A stretch of 46,093 bases of DNA. Source: Spirochaetaceae bacterium. GTDB taxonomy: Bacteria > Spirochaetota > Spirochaetia > Treponematales > Rectinemataceae. Both the position numbers and the translations under genes were made by a program. Shown here one piece after another: positions 23,501 through 31,340 of this stretch; positions within the stretch are counted from its first letter, which is position 1, and each line of letters opens with the position of its first letter. The notes beneath the pieces are model-generated. The model had not been told where the DNA came from, did no database searches, and saw nothing but the letters and a program-made list of their open reading frames with translations. The stretch spans positions 1 to 46,093 of the forward strand of contig JANXYQ010000091.1 in assembly GCA_025355995.1 (NCBI GenBank). The letters are read 5' to 3'.

Positions 23501-23586
23501 TGCGCCGGAGCCGAGGAAGTAGCCAGCGCCGCGAGCATGAGGAATGCGGAGAATGCCCGCCAGGCATTGCGGTCGGGACGCGTCAT
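20545..23586 (-). CDS. Large secreted protein with Ig-like modules and a right-handed beta-helix
   Basis: 1013 residues from ATG 23586. A signal peptide ends near AQAAG. Residues about 40-640 hold several Ig/FN3-like modules, with linkers such as YVIDKTRPRAPSAEP and FSLDRKPPDPPRPAETPT and chitobiase-like ASVDGSAPS. After VYAAEDGGDKGDGSPDRPFKS, the typical entry to a DUF1565/pectate-lyase-like parallel beta-helix, come many short repeats with alternating Ser/Ile/Val strands (IAFSGSRIKATRAMSGTAFS, ISISGSTVAGAKGVRIFGAF). The C-terminus (GNAGPDIGAEE) is the usual end of such helices. No catalytic residues are obvious, so binding to polysaccharide or surface display is likelier than lyase activity. 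The open frame extends 53 codons upstream but would overlap the phosphoribosyltransferase gene. Confidence 0.85.
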   Translation of the reverse strand: MTRPDRNAWRAFSAFLMLAALATSSAPAQAAGEPSALPAPDQSFVSGKDLVVYPPDHGTSFFRFLPDGQYIPYDRSLTLSATPGETRAYLMQVTTDRGGSAEAPVTGYVIDKTRPRAPSAEPATGLFREALKPVLTGEEGADIFWTLVGPDGGSPSFSRYGEDSRPSLRPPASGTATYTVLAYSVDQSGNRSYPSRFVYRLAEAGLPAAAPQPDSLAIAVDDSLPKPELEAARGYSELRLAVPPGAALLLDVDPESPPSYLGDFERISADGGVAKLRLPCPYGWAGDLTVYYGLLRDGVATYSTKPLGVHLSNPADEVPLPAAPEAPTLAADPAGRGAFAAFPSYDGALFASVDGSAPSLYAAPIALPRERSSVKISWYGEDDLGQRSASSSILLALPELLPDIALTGVADGAAIAGDVTLKPAAKATLRYEIRLDGTIPPEPTFSSPLLGDSLALSCPAGEERAVVLRYRAFSGGSGGEGRVLRFSLDRKPPDPPRPAETPTAYSDKAVSLSLVPGTGGKDVFASVSADGINGPFAPVKANLELAGSDAGPVTYIVRAYDLDAAGNKSTEMKSLTIIVDRSSVYAAEDGGDKGDGSPDRPFKSIDAALASALKSGRRSVNLRGAFEMRAPVVGNAEISLAGGFGKLWAKDPSARATVRVSLLKGQTAFTQKGGSLSFNKVDLSADSAGPGPLISLSNASLAVADSSIVAGADGDLLIVSALRSRIAFSGSRIKATRAMSGTAFSSDSSDISISGSTVAGAKGVRIFGAFDMDGGSLSISQSLIDSGSDLGLNLLSLRSASLLVDRSLIKAEGGSGFLRLGSFKSVKGEIKNSKALVLWKGPGVLFEISDGGPAFRHDTIVADSDKGGLRFFDVQGTPPQVWNCILECSGGGSELYRSGSAPGQGVLVADCVWGFDRLLSGAYEASDLDSLNALNADQALYSARPIISEAPERTFAAAVKAQAPLRPDSACVSGALPLSSGYDVDFSGHRRPGPGREVPGNAGPDIGAEELAD

Positions 23587-23591
23587 ACGCC

Positions 23592-24200
23592 TCACTTCTT
23601 TATCGGGCCGAAGGCCTCGCGGAGATCGGGATCCTCGGAGTAGTAGTGCGATTCGAGCTCGGCCTCGGAGAGGCCGACGAGCTCGTGGCTCATATAGTGG
23701 ATCCATACCTCGTCCGAGGGGTCCTCGAGTACATGCTTGCGGCACCAGTAGTCCGGGACGATGGGCAGCTTCTCGCGGCGGTATTCGCAGACCTTGTAGT
23801 CGTGCACCGCGATCTTGACGTCCTGCCGAGGCAGTCCCTTGGCGAGGATGACTTCGGCCAAATGGTTTATCGTGCGCCCCGAATCGTAGATATCGTCGAC
23901 GAGGAGGACCTTGTCGCCGCTCCTGAGGTACTCGGGGCTGTAGGTCCAGCCGTCGATCCTCACCTGCTCGCGCTGGTTTATCCCGGCGTAGGAGCGGGCC
24001 ACGACGGCGGCGTAGAATACCGGTCGGGCCGCCTCCTTGCGGACGATCTTGAAGTACTCGCTCATCACGTTGCCGATATAGGCGCCGCCGCGAAGGGAGA
24101 CGTAGATCACGTCCGGTATGAAGCCCTCGCTGTAGATCCTGTACGCCATCTTGATCGCGTTGTTCCGAATGACGTTATACGGGACGAATTCCTTCTTCAC
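23592..24200 (-). CDS. Phosphoribosyltransferase (type I, purine/uracil-type)
   Basis: 202 residues. The PRPP-binding motif VLLVDDIYDSGRT lies at 98-110. An early IYVSLRGGAYIGNVMSEYF (about 32-50) resembles the hypoxanthine/xanthine phosphoribosyltransferase hood and PPi loop. The exact base is not clear; purine salvage is the best guess. The start is GTG at 24200 with AAGGGG before it. The stop is five bases from the ATG of the secreted beta-helix gene, so it heads the envelope cluster, probably by shared transcription rather than shared function. It is separated from htrA by a strong terminator. Confidence 0.88.
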   Translation of the reverse strand: MKKEFVPYNVIRNNAIKMAYRIYSEGFIPDVIYVSLRGGAYIGNVMSEYFKIVRKEAARPVFYAAVVARSYAGINQREQVRIDGWTYSPEYLRSGDKVLLVDDIYDSGRTINHLAEVILAKGLPRQDVKIAVHDYKVCEYRREKLPIVPDYWCRKHVLEDPSDEVWIHYMSHELVGLSEAELESHYYSEDPDLREAFGPIKK

Positions 24201-24240
24201 GGGCTACCCCTTACGATAGATATATCGGCGCCGGAGGGTC

Positions 24241-24274
24241 AAAAAAATAGAGCCCGTCCGGGCGGGACGGGCTC
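24241..24274 (-). terminator. Rho-independent terminator of htrA
   Basis: Minus-strand stem GAGCCCGTCC (24265-24274) pairs with GGACGGGCTC (24250-24259), ten perfect base pairs with a five-base loop. The transcript continues into a U-rich run (TATTTTTTT). It ends transcription after htrA and before the phosphoribosyltransferase gene. Confidence 0.92.
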
Positions 24275-24313
24275 CGGTCGCCGGCTGGAAGCCAGCGCAC
24301 CTAGACTATAATT

Positions 24314-25837
24314 TCACTTCTTGACATAGGCAAGCGTCGAAACGGTCTCCCCATCCCTATTCACCGTGAAAGAGAGCTTCTTCGCGCTCGGATCATTGAC
24401 CGCGGCGTAGAATTCCCTGACGTTGCTGATGGCCTTGTCGTTGACCTCCGTGATTATGTCCTGCGGCTTCAGTCCGACGATGGAACCGGGCGATTTGTCG
24501 CTGACGCTCAGGACGAATACGCCCTTGACGCCTTTGGGCAGCTTGCCCTGGTCGATATCCTCGAATTGCAGGGAGCGGATGGTGACGCCCGGATAGTAAT
24601 TGCCCTGGTTCGCAGCCGTGCTGTCCTTACGAACCTCTATGCTGACCGAGAGGGTTTGCTTCTTCCCGTTCCGGAGCACGTCGATCGAGGCGGACTTGCC
24701 CACGGGCAGGTCGCCGACGAGGCGGACCAGCTGATCCATGCCTTTTATCTCCTCGCCGTTCACCTTGAGTATCACGTCGCCCGGGAGAATGCCGCCCTTC
24801 TCGGCGGGGCTCGACTTGAAGATCGAGGATGCTATGACGGCCTTCTTAGGATCGGCGCCGAGATCCTCGGCGCTGGCCTTGTCGGGGGCGTCGAGGCCTA
24901 CGCCCATCCAGCCGTACTCGACCTTGCCCTTGCTGACGAAGTCGTCTATCGCCTTCTTCATGTTGTTGATCGGGATGGCGAAGCCGAGGCCTATGCTCCC
25001 GCCCGTCGACGAGGCGATCCAGGTGTTCATGCCGATGACCTCGCCCCTGATATTCACGAGGGCCCCTCCCGAGTTGCCCTTGTTGATCGAGGCGTCGGTC
25101 TGGATGAAGTCGTTGATGTTGCCGTCCGGCCCGCCCGAGCGGTTGACGGCGCTCACGATGCCCGCGGTGACCGAGGACACGAGGCCAAGCGGGCTGCCGA
25201 TCGCGATCGCCCAATCGCCGACCCTCACGCTCGACGAGTCGCCGAGGGCGGCGACGGAGAAGCCCTGCGAATCGGATTCGAATTTCACGAGAGCCATATC
25301 CTTGCGAGCGTCGCTCCCAACCAGGGTCGCCTTGTACTCCTTCTCGTCCTGGGTGATCACCGTGATCTCGCTGGCGTTCCCGGCCACGTGGTTATTCGTG
25401 AGGACGTAGACGGTCTTGCCGTCCTGCCGGACGATGATGCCCGAACCGAGGCCCTTCTCGGCGTAGGGCTGCTGAGGCTGGCCCGAGCCGTCGTCGGGGT
25501 TGTTGAAGAAGAAGCGGAAGGGCAGCTGGTCCTGCGGCGCGGCCTTGGGCGCCTGGGCCTTCTCGACGACGTTGATCTCGACGACCGAGGGCTGAACCTT
25601 ATCAGCGACGTAGCGGAAGGCGTTCTGCACCGCCTCGGCCTGGCTGAGGGCGGCCTTCACGTCCGCCGGGAGCGGTGCCGCCGGGGACTCGGCCCTGATT
25701 AGGGCGGAGGGGAGAGCGGCGCTGCGCGCCCCCCTGGAAAGCCCGAGATAGGTAGCTCCGCCGCCGATGAGGGCGCCGACCAGGATTAGGTTAAGGATGA
25801 AAAAATTACGCGAGTAGAGTTTCTTTACGAACGACAT
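24314..25837 (-). CDS. htrA: HtrA/DegP-family serine protease
   Basis: 507 residues from ATG 25837, which has AAGGAG seven bases upstream; frames upstream lack support. One N-terminal membrane helix (about 11-33) is a signal anchor or an uncleaved signal peptide. The trypsin-like domain has the triad His150 (LTNNHVAG), Asp180 (ARKDMALV) and Ser256 (NKGNSGGAL). Two PDZ domains follow (about 310-395 and 420-500). Family members degrade or refold damaged proteins in the periplasm. The gene is followed by a strong terminator. It follows map by 108 bases and may have its own promoter there. Confidence 0.94.
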   Translation of the reverse strand: MSFVKKLYSRNFFILNLILVGALIGGGATYLGLSRGARSAALPSALIRAESPAAPLPADVKAALSQAEAVQNAFRYVADKVQPSVVEINVVEKAQAPKAAPQDQLPFRFFFNNPDDGSGQPQQPYAEKGLGSGIIVRQDGKTVYVLTNNHVAGNASEITVITQDEKEYKATLVGSDARKDMALVKFESDSQGFSVAALGDSSSVRVGDWAIAIGSPLGLVSSVTAGIVSAVNRSGGPDGNINDFIQTDASINKGNSGGALVNIRGEVIGMNTWIASSTGGSIGLGFAIPINNMKKAIDDFVSKGKVEYGWMGVGLDAPDKASAEDLGADPKKAVIASSIFKSSPAEKGGILPGDVILKVNGEEIKGMDQLVRLVGDLPVGKSASIDVLRNGKKQTLSVSIEVRKDSTAANQGNYYPGVTIRSLQFEDIDQGKLPKGVKGVFVLSVSDKSPGSIVGLKPQDIITEVNDKAISNVREFYAAVNDPSAKKLSFTVNRDGETVSTLAYVKK

Positions 25838-25945
25838 GATACGCTCCTTGTGGTTCGTTGTCATAGCATGAATATAATAAAGCCCATCGCGTAAGGTTAC
25901 GTTCCAGCCGGCCATCGGCGGGGAAACAGGAAGATTTTACGCAGT

Positions 25946-26713
25946 TTACGCCCGCGATGCCGGCATCGCCCACGAAGTGAGGACCTCAACTCCATCGGAC
26001 AGAACGGCAATGGTGTGCTCGTAGTGAGCTGATATTTTTTTATCCAACGTGACCACCGTCCAATCGTCGTCCAGCACCTTCACGTCGCCCTTGCCGAGGT
26101 TGATCATCGGCTCGATGGCGAGCACCATGCCCGGCACGATGCGCGGATTCGGCCCCGGGCTCACGTAATTCGGGACCTGGGGATCCTCGTGAGCCTCGAA
26201 GCCGACGCCGTGCCCGCAGTATTGGCGCACGACACCGTAGCCGTTCGCCGTCGCGTGCGCGAATACGGCCCTCGATATGTCATGGATCCGGGCGCCCGGC
26301 TTGATCGCGGCGATGGCCCTATCCAGGCATTCCCTGGTAACGGTCATGAGCCGATCGGCCTCCTCGGATACCTTCCCGACCGGAAGCGTGATGGCGGCGT
26401 CGGAGAAATAGCCCTCCAGCTCGATCCCGCAATCGAGGCCGACGATGTCGCCCTCCTTGAGGCGGCGCTTGCCGGGAATTCCGTGGATGACTTCCTCGTT
26501 CACCGACACGCAGATGCTCGCGGGGTAGTCCCCGTATCCGAGGAACCAGGAGCGGGCTCCGCGGGCCCCGACATAGCGGCGTACCGCCTCATCGAGCTCG
26601 CCCGTGCTTACGCCCTCCTTCACCATCGGGATTACGTGCGCGAAAAGCTCCGAGAGCATCGCGCAGGACTTGCGGACGCCGGCCAGCTGCTCCTCATTCT
26701 TAAGTCGTATCAA
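25946..26713 (-). CDS. map: Methionine aminopeptidase, type I
   Basis: 255 residues. Removes the N-terminal Met from nascent proteins. All five metal ligands are visible: Asp94 (GLDCGIE), Asp105 (FSDAA), His168 (GHGVG), Glu201 (AIEPM) and Glu232 (YEHTIAV). The substrate-side His is His175 (EAHEDPQ). The start is an uncommon TTG at 26713, chosen because a GGAGG ribosome-binding site precedes it at seven bases and the protein then begins with the usual IRLKNEEQL. It lies 19 bases after the TPR lipoprotein gene. Confidence 0.94.
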   Translation of the reverse strand: MIRLKNEEQLAGVRKSCAMLSELFAHVIPMVKEGVSTGELDEAVRRYVGARGARSWFLGYGDYPASICVSVNEEVIHGIPGKRRLKEGDIVGLDCGIELEGYFSDAAITLPVGKVSEEADRLMTVTRECLDRAIAAIKPGARIHDISRAVFAHATANGYGVVRQYCGHGVGFEAHEDPQVPNYVSPGPNPRIVPGMVLAIEPMINLGKGDVKVLDDDWTVVTLDKKISAHYEHTIAVLSDGVEVLTSWAMPASRA

Positions 26714-26732
26714 TGCGATGCCTCCGTACCAT

Positions 26733-28370
26733 TTATTTCGAGCCGGTCGCCGCGCGGGCCAATATCGACGCCTCCGGATCTCTCGGGTCGGCCAGGGAAG
26801 CCGACCTGTAGGCCCTCGCCGCGCCGGCGGCGTCGCCGAACGCGCCGAGCGCGCGCCCGAGGGCCTTGAGGGACTCGCACCTATCCCGGGGCGACCGCGC
26901 CGAGGCGGCGGCCTCGGAAAACGCCTGGGCCGACTTCGCCGAGTCGCCCATCGAGGTGTAAAGGCTGCCGATCGCGTAGCCCCGCGGCGACAAATAGTCG
27001 CCCGACGTATAGTCGCCCGACGAATTATCCGCCGACGGAGCCGCCCTTAGCGAGATGACTGCGGCCGGGAAATCGCCCCGCGCGGCGAGCATGAGCGCAT
27101 CGTAATACTGGCCGTAGGCCAGGGCGACTTTCCTTCGAGCGGCGCTCTCCCTGAGCACGGCCATCTCGCCGTACATTCCCCGTATCGCCAGCTCGCGGAG
27201 CGCGGCTCCGATGACCTCGGGATCCTCCGGTCGCGCGGCCGCGAGCCCCTCGAGCTCGGCGACGTAGCGGCCCTCGCTCTCGGCCCTGCCCTTGATGAGC
27301 ACCGCCAGGATCGCGAGATAGCCGGAACCCCGGCCATCGGTAGAGGCCGCGCCCTCGAGGGCCGCCAGGGCTTCGGCCTCGCGTCCGCGACGCGCGAGGT
27401 TCAAGGAGTACGCCGCGAGGGCGCCGTCGCGATCGGCCGAATCGGGGCCCGATAGGAAAGCGGCCTTGAGCCTGGCCCAATAGCTATCGCCGGCCTCACT
27501 CGACGCCGACACATATGCCAACTCCGCGTAGGGTTTCCAGGAGCGCCGGGGCGAGAGGGAGATCGAACGCTCCCAGCGACGCTTCGCCAAATCCCTGTCG
27601 CCGATGATCCACGCCGCGTCGCCCATCAGCGCCAGCTCGCCCGACGCGGAGGCCGCATCCGGCAATGCGGCAAGGGCCTCGTAGAGGCCGCAGTCCCAGA
27701 GGAGAAGGGGCGGCGCGCGTACACCGGCGGCGAGGCCCTTCGAGAGCCAGGCTCGGGCGGAGAGGGCGTCCCCCGAGGCCAGGGCCGCCGCAGCCGCGCC
27801 GAGGAAGGCCCGGGGATCCCCGATGATCTCGGCGAGCCTCCCGTAATCGGCGCTTTGCGCGCGCGCTCCCCGGGACGCGATGAAGGCTTCGGCCCATAGC
27901 GATGGCCGACCGTCGGGCGAAAGCGGTTTTGGGAAGAGGGCCAGGGCATCCGCAGGGCGGCCCGAGCCCAAGTACGCATGCGCGGCGACGGCGGCGATCG
28001 GCTCGGAGGCGGGGAAGGCTTTCCGCGCCCTATCGGCCGTCTTCGCGTAGCGGCCGCCGTCCCCGGCGGCCGCAGCCGCCCTCGCCCTCTTGAGCAGCGA
28101 CAGCCAGTCCGAGCTCTCTCGCGCGTACGACGAGGCGGCCGAAAAGGCTCTCTCGAATTTGGACGCGGCTCGCGAGCCGATGAGGTAGTCGAGGGACCGC
28201 AGGGATGTCGAGAAAGCCGCTATTCGGCGTCTTTCGGACGCGGCGCCGCAGGAGGAGAGGCAGGTCGAGAGGGTGATGGCGAGGAAGGCGGCGGCGAGAA
28301 GGGCCGTCGCTCGCGGGGGCCGCGGAGCGGCTCGCCTAGCCCTTTGCGATCTCGGTTTTCCAAATACCAT
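26733..28370 (-). CDS. TPR-like lipoprotein
   Basis: 545 residues. A long basic N-region and hydrophobic stretch lead to the lipobox LSSC (Cys at about 41). The rest is Ala-rich helix pairs of TPR type, clearest near the C-terminus (LGRALGAFGDAAGAARAYRSA). A short internal duplication, SGDYTSGDYLS, is encoded by a direct repeat near 26995-27025. The ATG at 28370 lies inside the 3' end of nusB (35-base overlap) and has GGAG upstream. Probably exposed to the periplasm and engaged in protein contacts. No specific function recognised. A lipoprotein of outer-membrane assembly type (BamD-like) is possible, but the TPR number is larger. Confidence 0.78.
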   Translation of the reverse strand: MVFGKPRSQRARRAAPRPPRATALLAAAFLAITLSTCLSSCGAASERRRIAAFSTSLRSLDYLIGSRAASKFERAFSAASSYARESSDWLSLLKRARAAAAAGDGGRYAKTADRARKAFPASEPIAAVAAHAYLGSGRPADALALFPKPLSPDGRPSLWAEAFIASRGARAQSADYGRLAEIIGDPRAFLGAAAAALASGDALSARAWLSKGLAAGVRAPPLLLWDCGLYEALAALPDAASASGELALMGDAAWIIGDRDLAKRRWERSISLSPRRSWKPYAELAYVSASSEAGDSYWARLKAAFLSGPDSADRDGALAAYSLNLARRGREAEALAALEGAASTDGRGSGYLAILAVLIKGRAESEGRYVAELEGLAAARPEDPEVIGAALRELAIRGMYGEMAVLRESAARRKVALAYGQYYDALMLAARGDFPAAVISLRAAPSADNSSGDYTSGDYLSPRGYAIGSLYTSMGDSAKSAQAFSEAAASARSPRDRCESLKALGRALGAFGDAAGAARAYRSASLADPRDPEASILARAATGSK

Positions 28371-28761
28371 CGAGCACTCCGTTGATGAAACGGTAGGAGT
28401 CCTCCGAGCCGTACTCCTTGGCTATCTCGATGGCCTCGTCTATCGTGATCTGGGCCGGTATGTCCCGCTGGAATAGCAGGGAGTAGGCCCCGATCCGAAG
28501 CACGGCGAGGTCGACGCGCTTTAGCCGCTCGAAGGACCAATTCTGGAGATGGGATCGTATCGCCTCGTCGACGACGGCGACACACTCGAGGGTCCCCGCG
28601 ATGAGGAGTCGAGCGAAGGCCGAGACCTCGTCGTCGAGGGCGATGCGCTTCTCCTCGTCGAGCCAGTCGAAGTCGAGGAGGCCTTCGGCCTTGCCTCCGG
28701 ACGAATCCCAGGCATAGATGGCCTGGAAGGCGAGTATACGCGCTTTCCTCCTGGATGCCAC
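28336..28761 (-). CDS. nusB: Transcription antitermination protein NusB
   Basis: 141 residues. Binds boxA RNA with NusE (S10) to support rRNA antitermination. The N-terminus SRRKARILAFQAIYAWD, the internal RLKRVDLAVLRIGAYSLLF and the C-terminus PAQITIDEAIEIAKEYGSE with FINGVLDGI are diagnostic. The start is GTG at 28761, eight bases after the SurA-like gene. The last 35 bases overlap the start of the TPR lipoprotein gene. Confidence 0.95.
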   Translation of the reverse strand: MASRRKARILAFQAIYAWDSSGGKAEGLLDFDWLDEEKRIALDDEVSAFARLLIAGTLECVAVVDEAIRSHLQNWSFERLKRVDLAVLRIGAYSLLFQRDIPAQITIDEAIEIAKEYGSEDSYRFINGVLDGIWKTEIAKG

Positions 28762-28769
28762 TTCCCGGC

Positions 28770-29945
28770 CTACTGCAGCACGATGTTGTAGCCGCTGCCC
28801 TTGAGGGCCTTGAGGGCGGTCATCTCCGCGTCGTCCAGGACGCCGACGAGATTGGCCGGGGAAATCGTGATCATACCCTCCTTGCGGAGCCTGGCATTGA
28901 GGGCATCGCGGGTGGTTTTCTGGAGATCTGCGTATTTAGTCGTCCTGAGGTCGTTCACGACGAGGGCCAATACCGTCGCCGAGGGGTTGGCCTGGGCGGC
29001 CTTGGCGCTGGACAGGCCCTCGATGAGATCGTCAAAGCCGAGGACCTTCTCCGGAAGGAAGGCCCCTGCCCTCACGATGCTGTAGCCCGAATCGTCCTCG
29101 ATCAGGTCGCTTACCTCGCCTTCCTTGAGCTTGAAGACGGCGTCGTATAGGGCGGGGTACTGCTTCTTCGACTCAGGGGTCTTGGCCAGGACGAGGTTCA
29201 TCATGGTCTGGTAGCCAGACCCGGTGGGATCCATGGCTCCTCGCACGAGGTAATCGTCGAAGTCGGTGGCGTTGACTTTGAGCTTGGAAGCGATGGCTCG
29301 CATGGCGTCCCCGGCCTTCTTCTTATCGGCGTCGCTCTTGCCCTGGGTCCGCGCCAGGATCATCGTGAAGCGATAGGAGCTCGGGCGGCGCAAGTTGAAT
29401 TTCATGTCGTCGTAGGCCTTGAGCACGTCTGCGGGGCTGGGGTTGCCGATAGCCTTGACCTCGTCCGCTTTCTTAGTCCGTAGGTAGGCCGCGAAGAGCA
29501 GGTCCTGCTTGACGTAGGTCTTGACGTCCGTGAACACACCGTTTCGCCTGAGGGTCGCCTCGACCATGGCGTCGGTGGCTCCGGCCCCAATGCCGTTCTT
29601 GTATTGGGCTATTTGCGCGGCGATGTCGGCGTCGGAGACTTTGAGTCCCTCGCGCTCGCAGAACTGGCGGAATAGGATCATGTCGATAGTGTCGAGCAGG
29701 ATGTTGTACTTGTCCTTCGAGGCGAGCTTGTAAGGCTGCGCTGAGATGGCGCTGAGGCCGGACTCGAGCCTATCGATATCGGCCTTGAAAGTCTCCAGGT
29801 AATAGGGCTCGTTAGTCTTCAGGTTGACCATGACTACCGGCTTGCGCGTCGGCAGGGGGGAGGCGGCCTGGGCCGAGAGGCTGAATACGGAGAGAAAAGC
29901 GAGGAGGGATACCGCGAGGGAGACCCTCGCCAAGGAATTGCGCAT
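28770..29945 (-). CDS. SurA/parvulin-like periplasmic protein
   Basis: 391 residues from ATG 29945 (AAAGGA upstream). A signal peptide ends at SAQA. The N-terminal helical domain (about 35-190) with NILLDTIDMILFRQFCEREGL resembles the SurA chaperone core. Residues about 200-320 look like a parvulin-type prolyl isomerase domain (SSYRFTMILAR, then FKLKEGEVSDLIEDDSGYSIVRAG). The active-site pattern is not fully certain, so chaperone rather than isomerase activity may dominate. The C-terminal segment of about 60 residues could complete the N-domain as in SurA. First gene of the nusB-TPR-map string. A longer upstream frame exists but lacks support. Confidence 0.83.
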   Translation of the reverse strand: MRNSLARVSLAVSLLAFLSVFSLSAQAASPLPTRKPVVMVNLKTNEPYYLETFKADIDRLESGLSAISAQPYKLASKDKYNILLDTIDMILFRQFCEREGLKVSDADIAAQIAQYKNGIGAGATDAMVEATLRRNGVFTDVKTYVKQDLLFAAYLRTKKADEVKAIGNPSPADVLKAYDDMKFNLRRPSSYRFTMILARTQGKSDADKKKAGDAMRAIASKLKVNATDFDDYLVRGAMDPTGSGYQTMMNLVLAKTPESKKQYPALYDAVFKLKEGEVSDLIEDDSGYSIVRAGAFLPEKVLGFDDLIEGLSSAKAAQANPSATVLALVVNDLRTTKYADLQKTTRDALNARLRKEGMITISPANLVGVLDDAEMTALKALKGSGYNIVLQ

Positions 29946-30070
29946 CGAATTGTCCTTTTTAGGGTTCTTCAAAAGCCGGGAGACTTCCGAATAATCCTTT
30001 TGCATGATAGGTAAACAACCGCCGCAGACGAAAGTAAACGAAAAATGGGCTTTACGCAAGCATTCCGGCG

Positions 30071-30886
30071 TCATGCCTGTATGCCGGCCCGCCGCCGCAG
30101 CGCCGAGAGGCCTGCGAGCCTCGGCTCGAGGTCGAAGGCCCTCCTCAGCGATTCCAGCGCCGCTTGCGTGTCGTGCAGGCGGAGCTGAACCTCTCCCTTC
30201 TTCCGCAGGATCTGGGCGACGTCGCGCTTGGGAAGCCCCAGGCCGGCCGCCTCCTCGAGGGTGTCGACGTAATCCTCGTCGTCGAGCGCCCTCTGCAGTT
30301 TGAGGAGCACGAGGCTCCTGAACCGGAGGATGACCACCTCGAAAAAATACCGGAACCAGGGCTTTTCCAGCTCCATGGAAATGAGGCGCTTGTAAAGGGA
30401 ATAGGACTTCAGCCATCGCTCCCGCTTCTCGTACTCCTCGGCGATGCAGAACTCGGCGTCCATGGCCTCGCCCCGCTCGAGGTAGCGCTCGAGGCGGAAA
30501 TCGCTGAAAGTCTTGGCTCTCTGGTAGACGTCGAGGGCCTCGTCCTCGAGCCCGTGGAGGAGGTCGAAGACGATGAGCTTGGCCTGGCTCTCCGGGTCGT
30601 CGGGCCTGGCCTTCAGGAAGAGGCGGTAATCGAAGCCGCCTTCCTCGGCCGCCCTCCTCCGGATGCTGCGGTCGTAGGCCCTGCGCTTCTCGGGATCGGA
30701 GAGCACGCGGTACGCGACGAGGAGGAGTCGCATGGCCGCGTCCGCCGCCCTGGCGCTCGCCGCGCGAGAGCCGTCCTCCCGCCTAAGGTCGGGGTGATGC
30801 TTCTTCGCTTGGCGCCTGAAGGCGCTTTTTACGTCCCTAGTGCCTGCCTCGGGCGGGATCCCGAGGACATCGTAGTAATTATCCAC
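30071..30886 (-). CDS. DnaJ-domain protein with a long helical C-terminus
   Basis: 271 residues from GTG 30886, which has GGAG nine bases upstream; a TTG at 30892 is the alternative. The J domain (residues 1-75) has the HPD motif (KKHHPDLRRED) needed to stimulate DnaK ATPase, and ends with DPEKRRAYDRS. No Gly/Phe region or zinc fingers follow. Residues 90-271 are helical with TPR-like pieces (AEEYEKRERWLKSYSLYKRL, HDTQAALESLRRAFDLEP). It is therefore a specialised (class C) J protein that probably brings DnaK to a particular client. It is the last gene of the V/A-ATPase operon, about 26 bases after the flavodoxin-like gene. Confidence 0.85.
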   Translation of the reverse strand: MDNYYDVLGIPPEAGTRDVKSAFRRQAKKHHPDLRREDGSRAASARAADAAMRLLLVAYRVLSDPEKRRAYDRSIRRRAAEEGGFDYRLFLKARPDDPESQAKLIVFDLLHGLEDEALDVYQRAKTFSDFRLERYLERGEAMDAEFCIAEEYEKRERWLKSYSLYKRLISMELEKPWFRYFFEVVILRFRSLVLLKLQRALDDEDYVDTLEEAAGLGLPKRDVAQILRKKGEVQLRLHDTQAALESLRRAFDLEPRLAGLSALRRRAGIQA

Positions 30887-30912
30887 GCCCAAACGCTCCG
30901 CTCGGCCTTCGG

Positions 30913-31329
30913 CTAGTACCGCTCCACCGGAGCCTCGCGGGCGGCCGCGACCGCGCTCGCCTCGTTCGAGACGACCTCGGCGCAGTTGACGATCATGCCC
31001 TCTGCCTCCATCGCCTTCATGAGCCGGGCGAGGGCTTTCTCCGGCCTGAATCCGCTCTTTCGCAGGAAGGCCATGCTCCTCTTGCCGGTCACCATGCCCG
31101 CCTGGGCCAGGTACTGGGCTACGCGCGCCGGGATCTTCCCGAGGAGGGTATCGCTCTCCGTCCCGATTACCACGTAATCGTAGCCCGTGAGGCGGGGGGA
31201 TTCATCGGCCCTCGCCTGGGAGAGGTCGACGAAATGGCCGGCCGATTCCAGGGCTCGAGCCATGTTCTTCGAGACGGCGGCGAGGGCCTCGGGGGCCTTG
31301 GCCGGGATATAGACGAGGGCGACGCGCAT
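30913..31329 (-). CDS. Flavodoxin-like fold protein of unknown function
   Basis: 138 residues from ATG 31329 (GGAGGA upstream); a longer open frame exists but has no start support. It opens with a strand (MRVALVYIP), followed by a helix NMARALESAGHFVDLSQA, then YDYVVIGTES and a final helix/strand region, an alternating alpha/beta order like flavodoxins. The FMN phosphate loop (TxTGNT-like) is absent: the residues after strand one are AKAPEALAA. It may bind another ligand or none. It follows the universal stress gene by 11 bases within the V/A-ATPase operon. Confidence 0.7.
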   Translation of the reverse strand: MRVALVYIPAKAPEALAAVSKNMARALESAGHFVDLSQARADESPRLTGYDYVVIGTESDTLLGKIPARVAQYLAQAGMVTGKRSMAFLRKSGFRPEKALARLMKAMEAEGMIVNCAEVVSNEASAVAAAREAPVERY

Positions 31330-31340
31330 TGATCCTCCGG

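Noticed and set aside
23587-23745. N-terminal extension of the beta-helix protein
   Set aside because: It overlaps the phosphoribosyltransferase gene and hides the signal peptide that starts at 23586.
29946-30070. Terminator after the DnaJ-domain gene
   Set aside because: A 5-base-pair CCGGC/GCCGG stem with a 13-base loop and a distant T5 run is too weak to call.
29946-30416. Upstream extension of the SurA-like protein to a 548-residue form
   Set aside because: The extension crosses the DnaJ-domain gene and would put the signal peptide in the middle of the protein. The ATG at 29945 has a ribosome-binding site.
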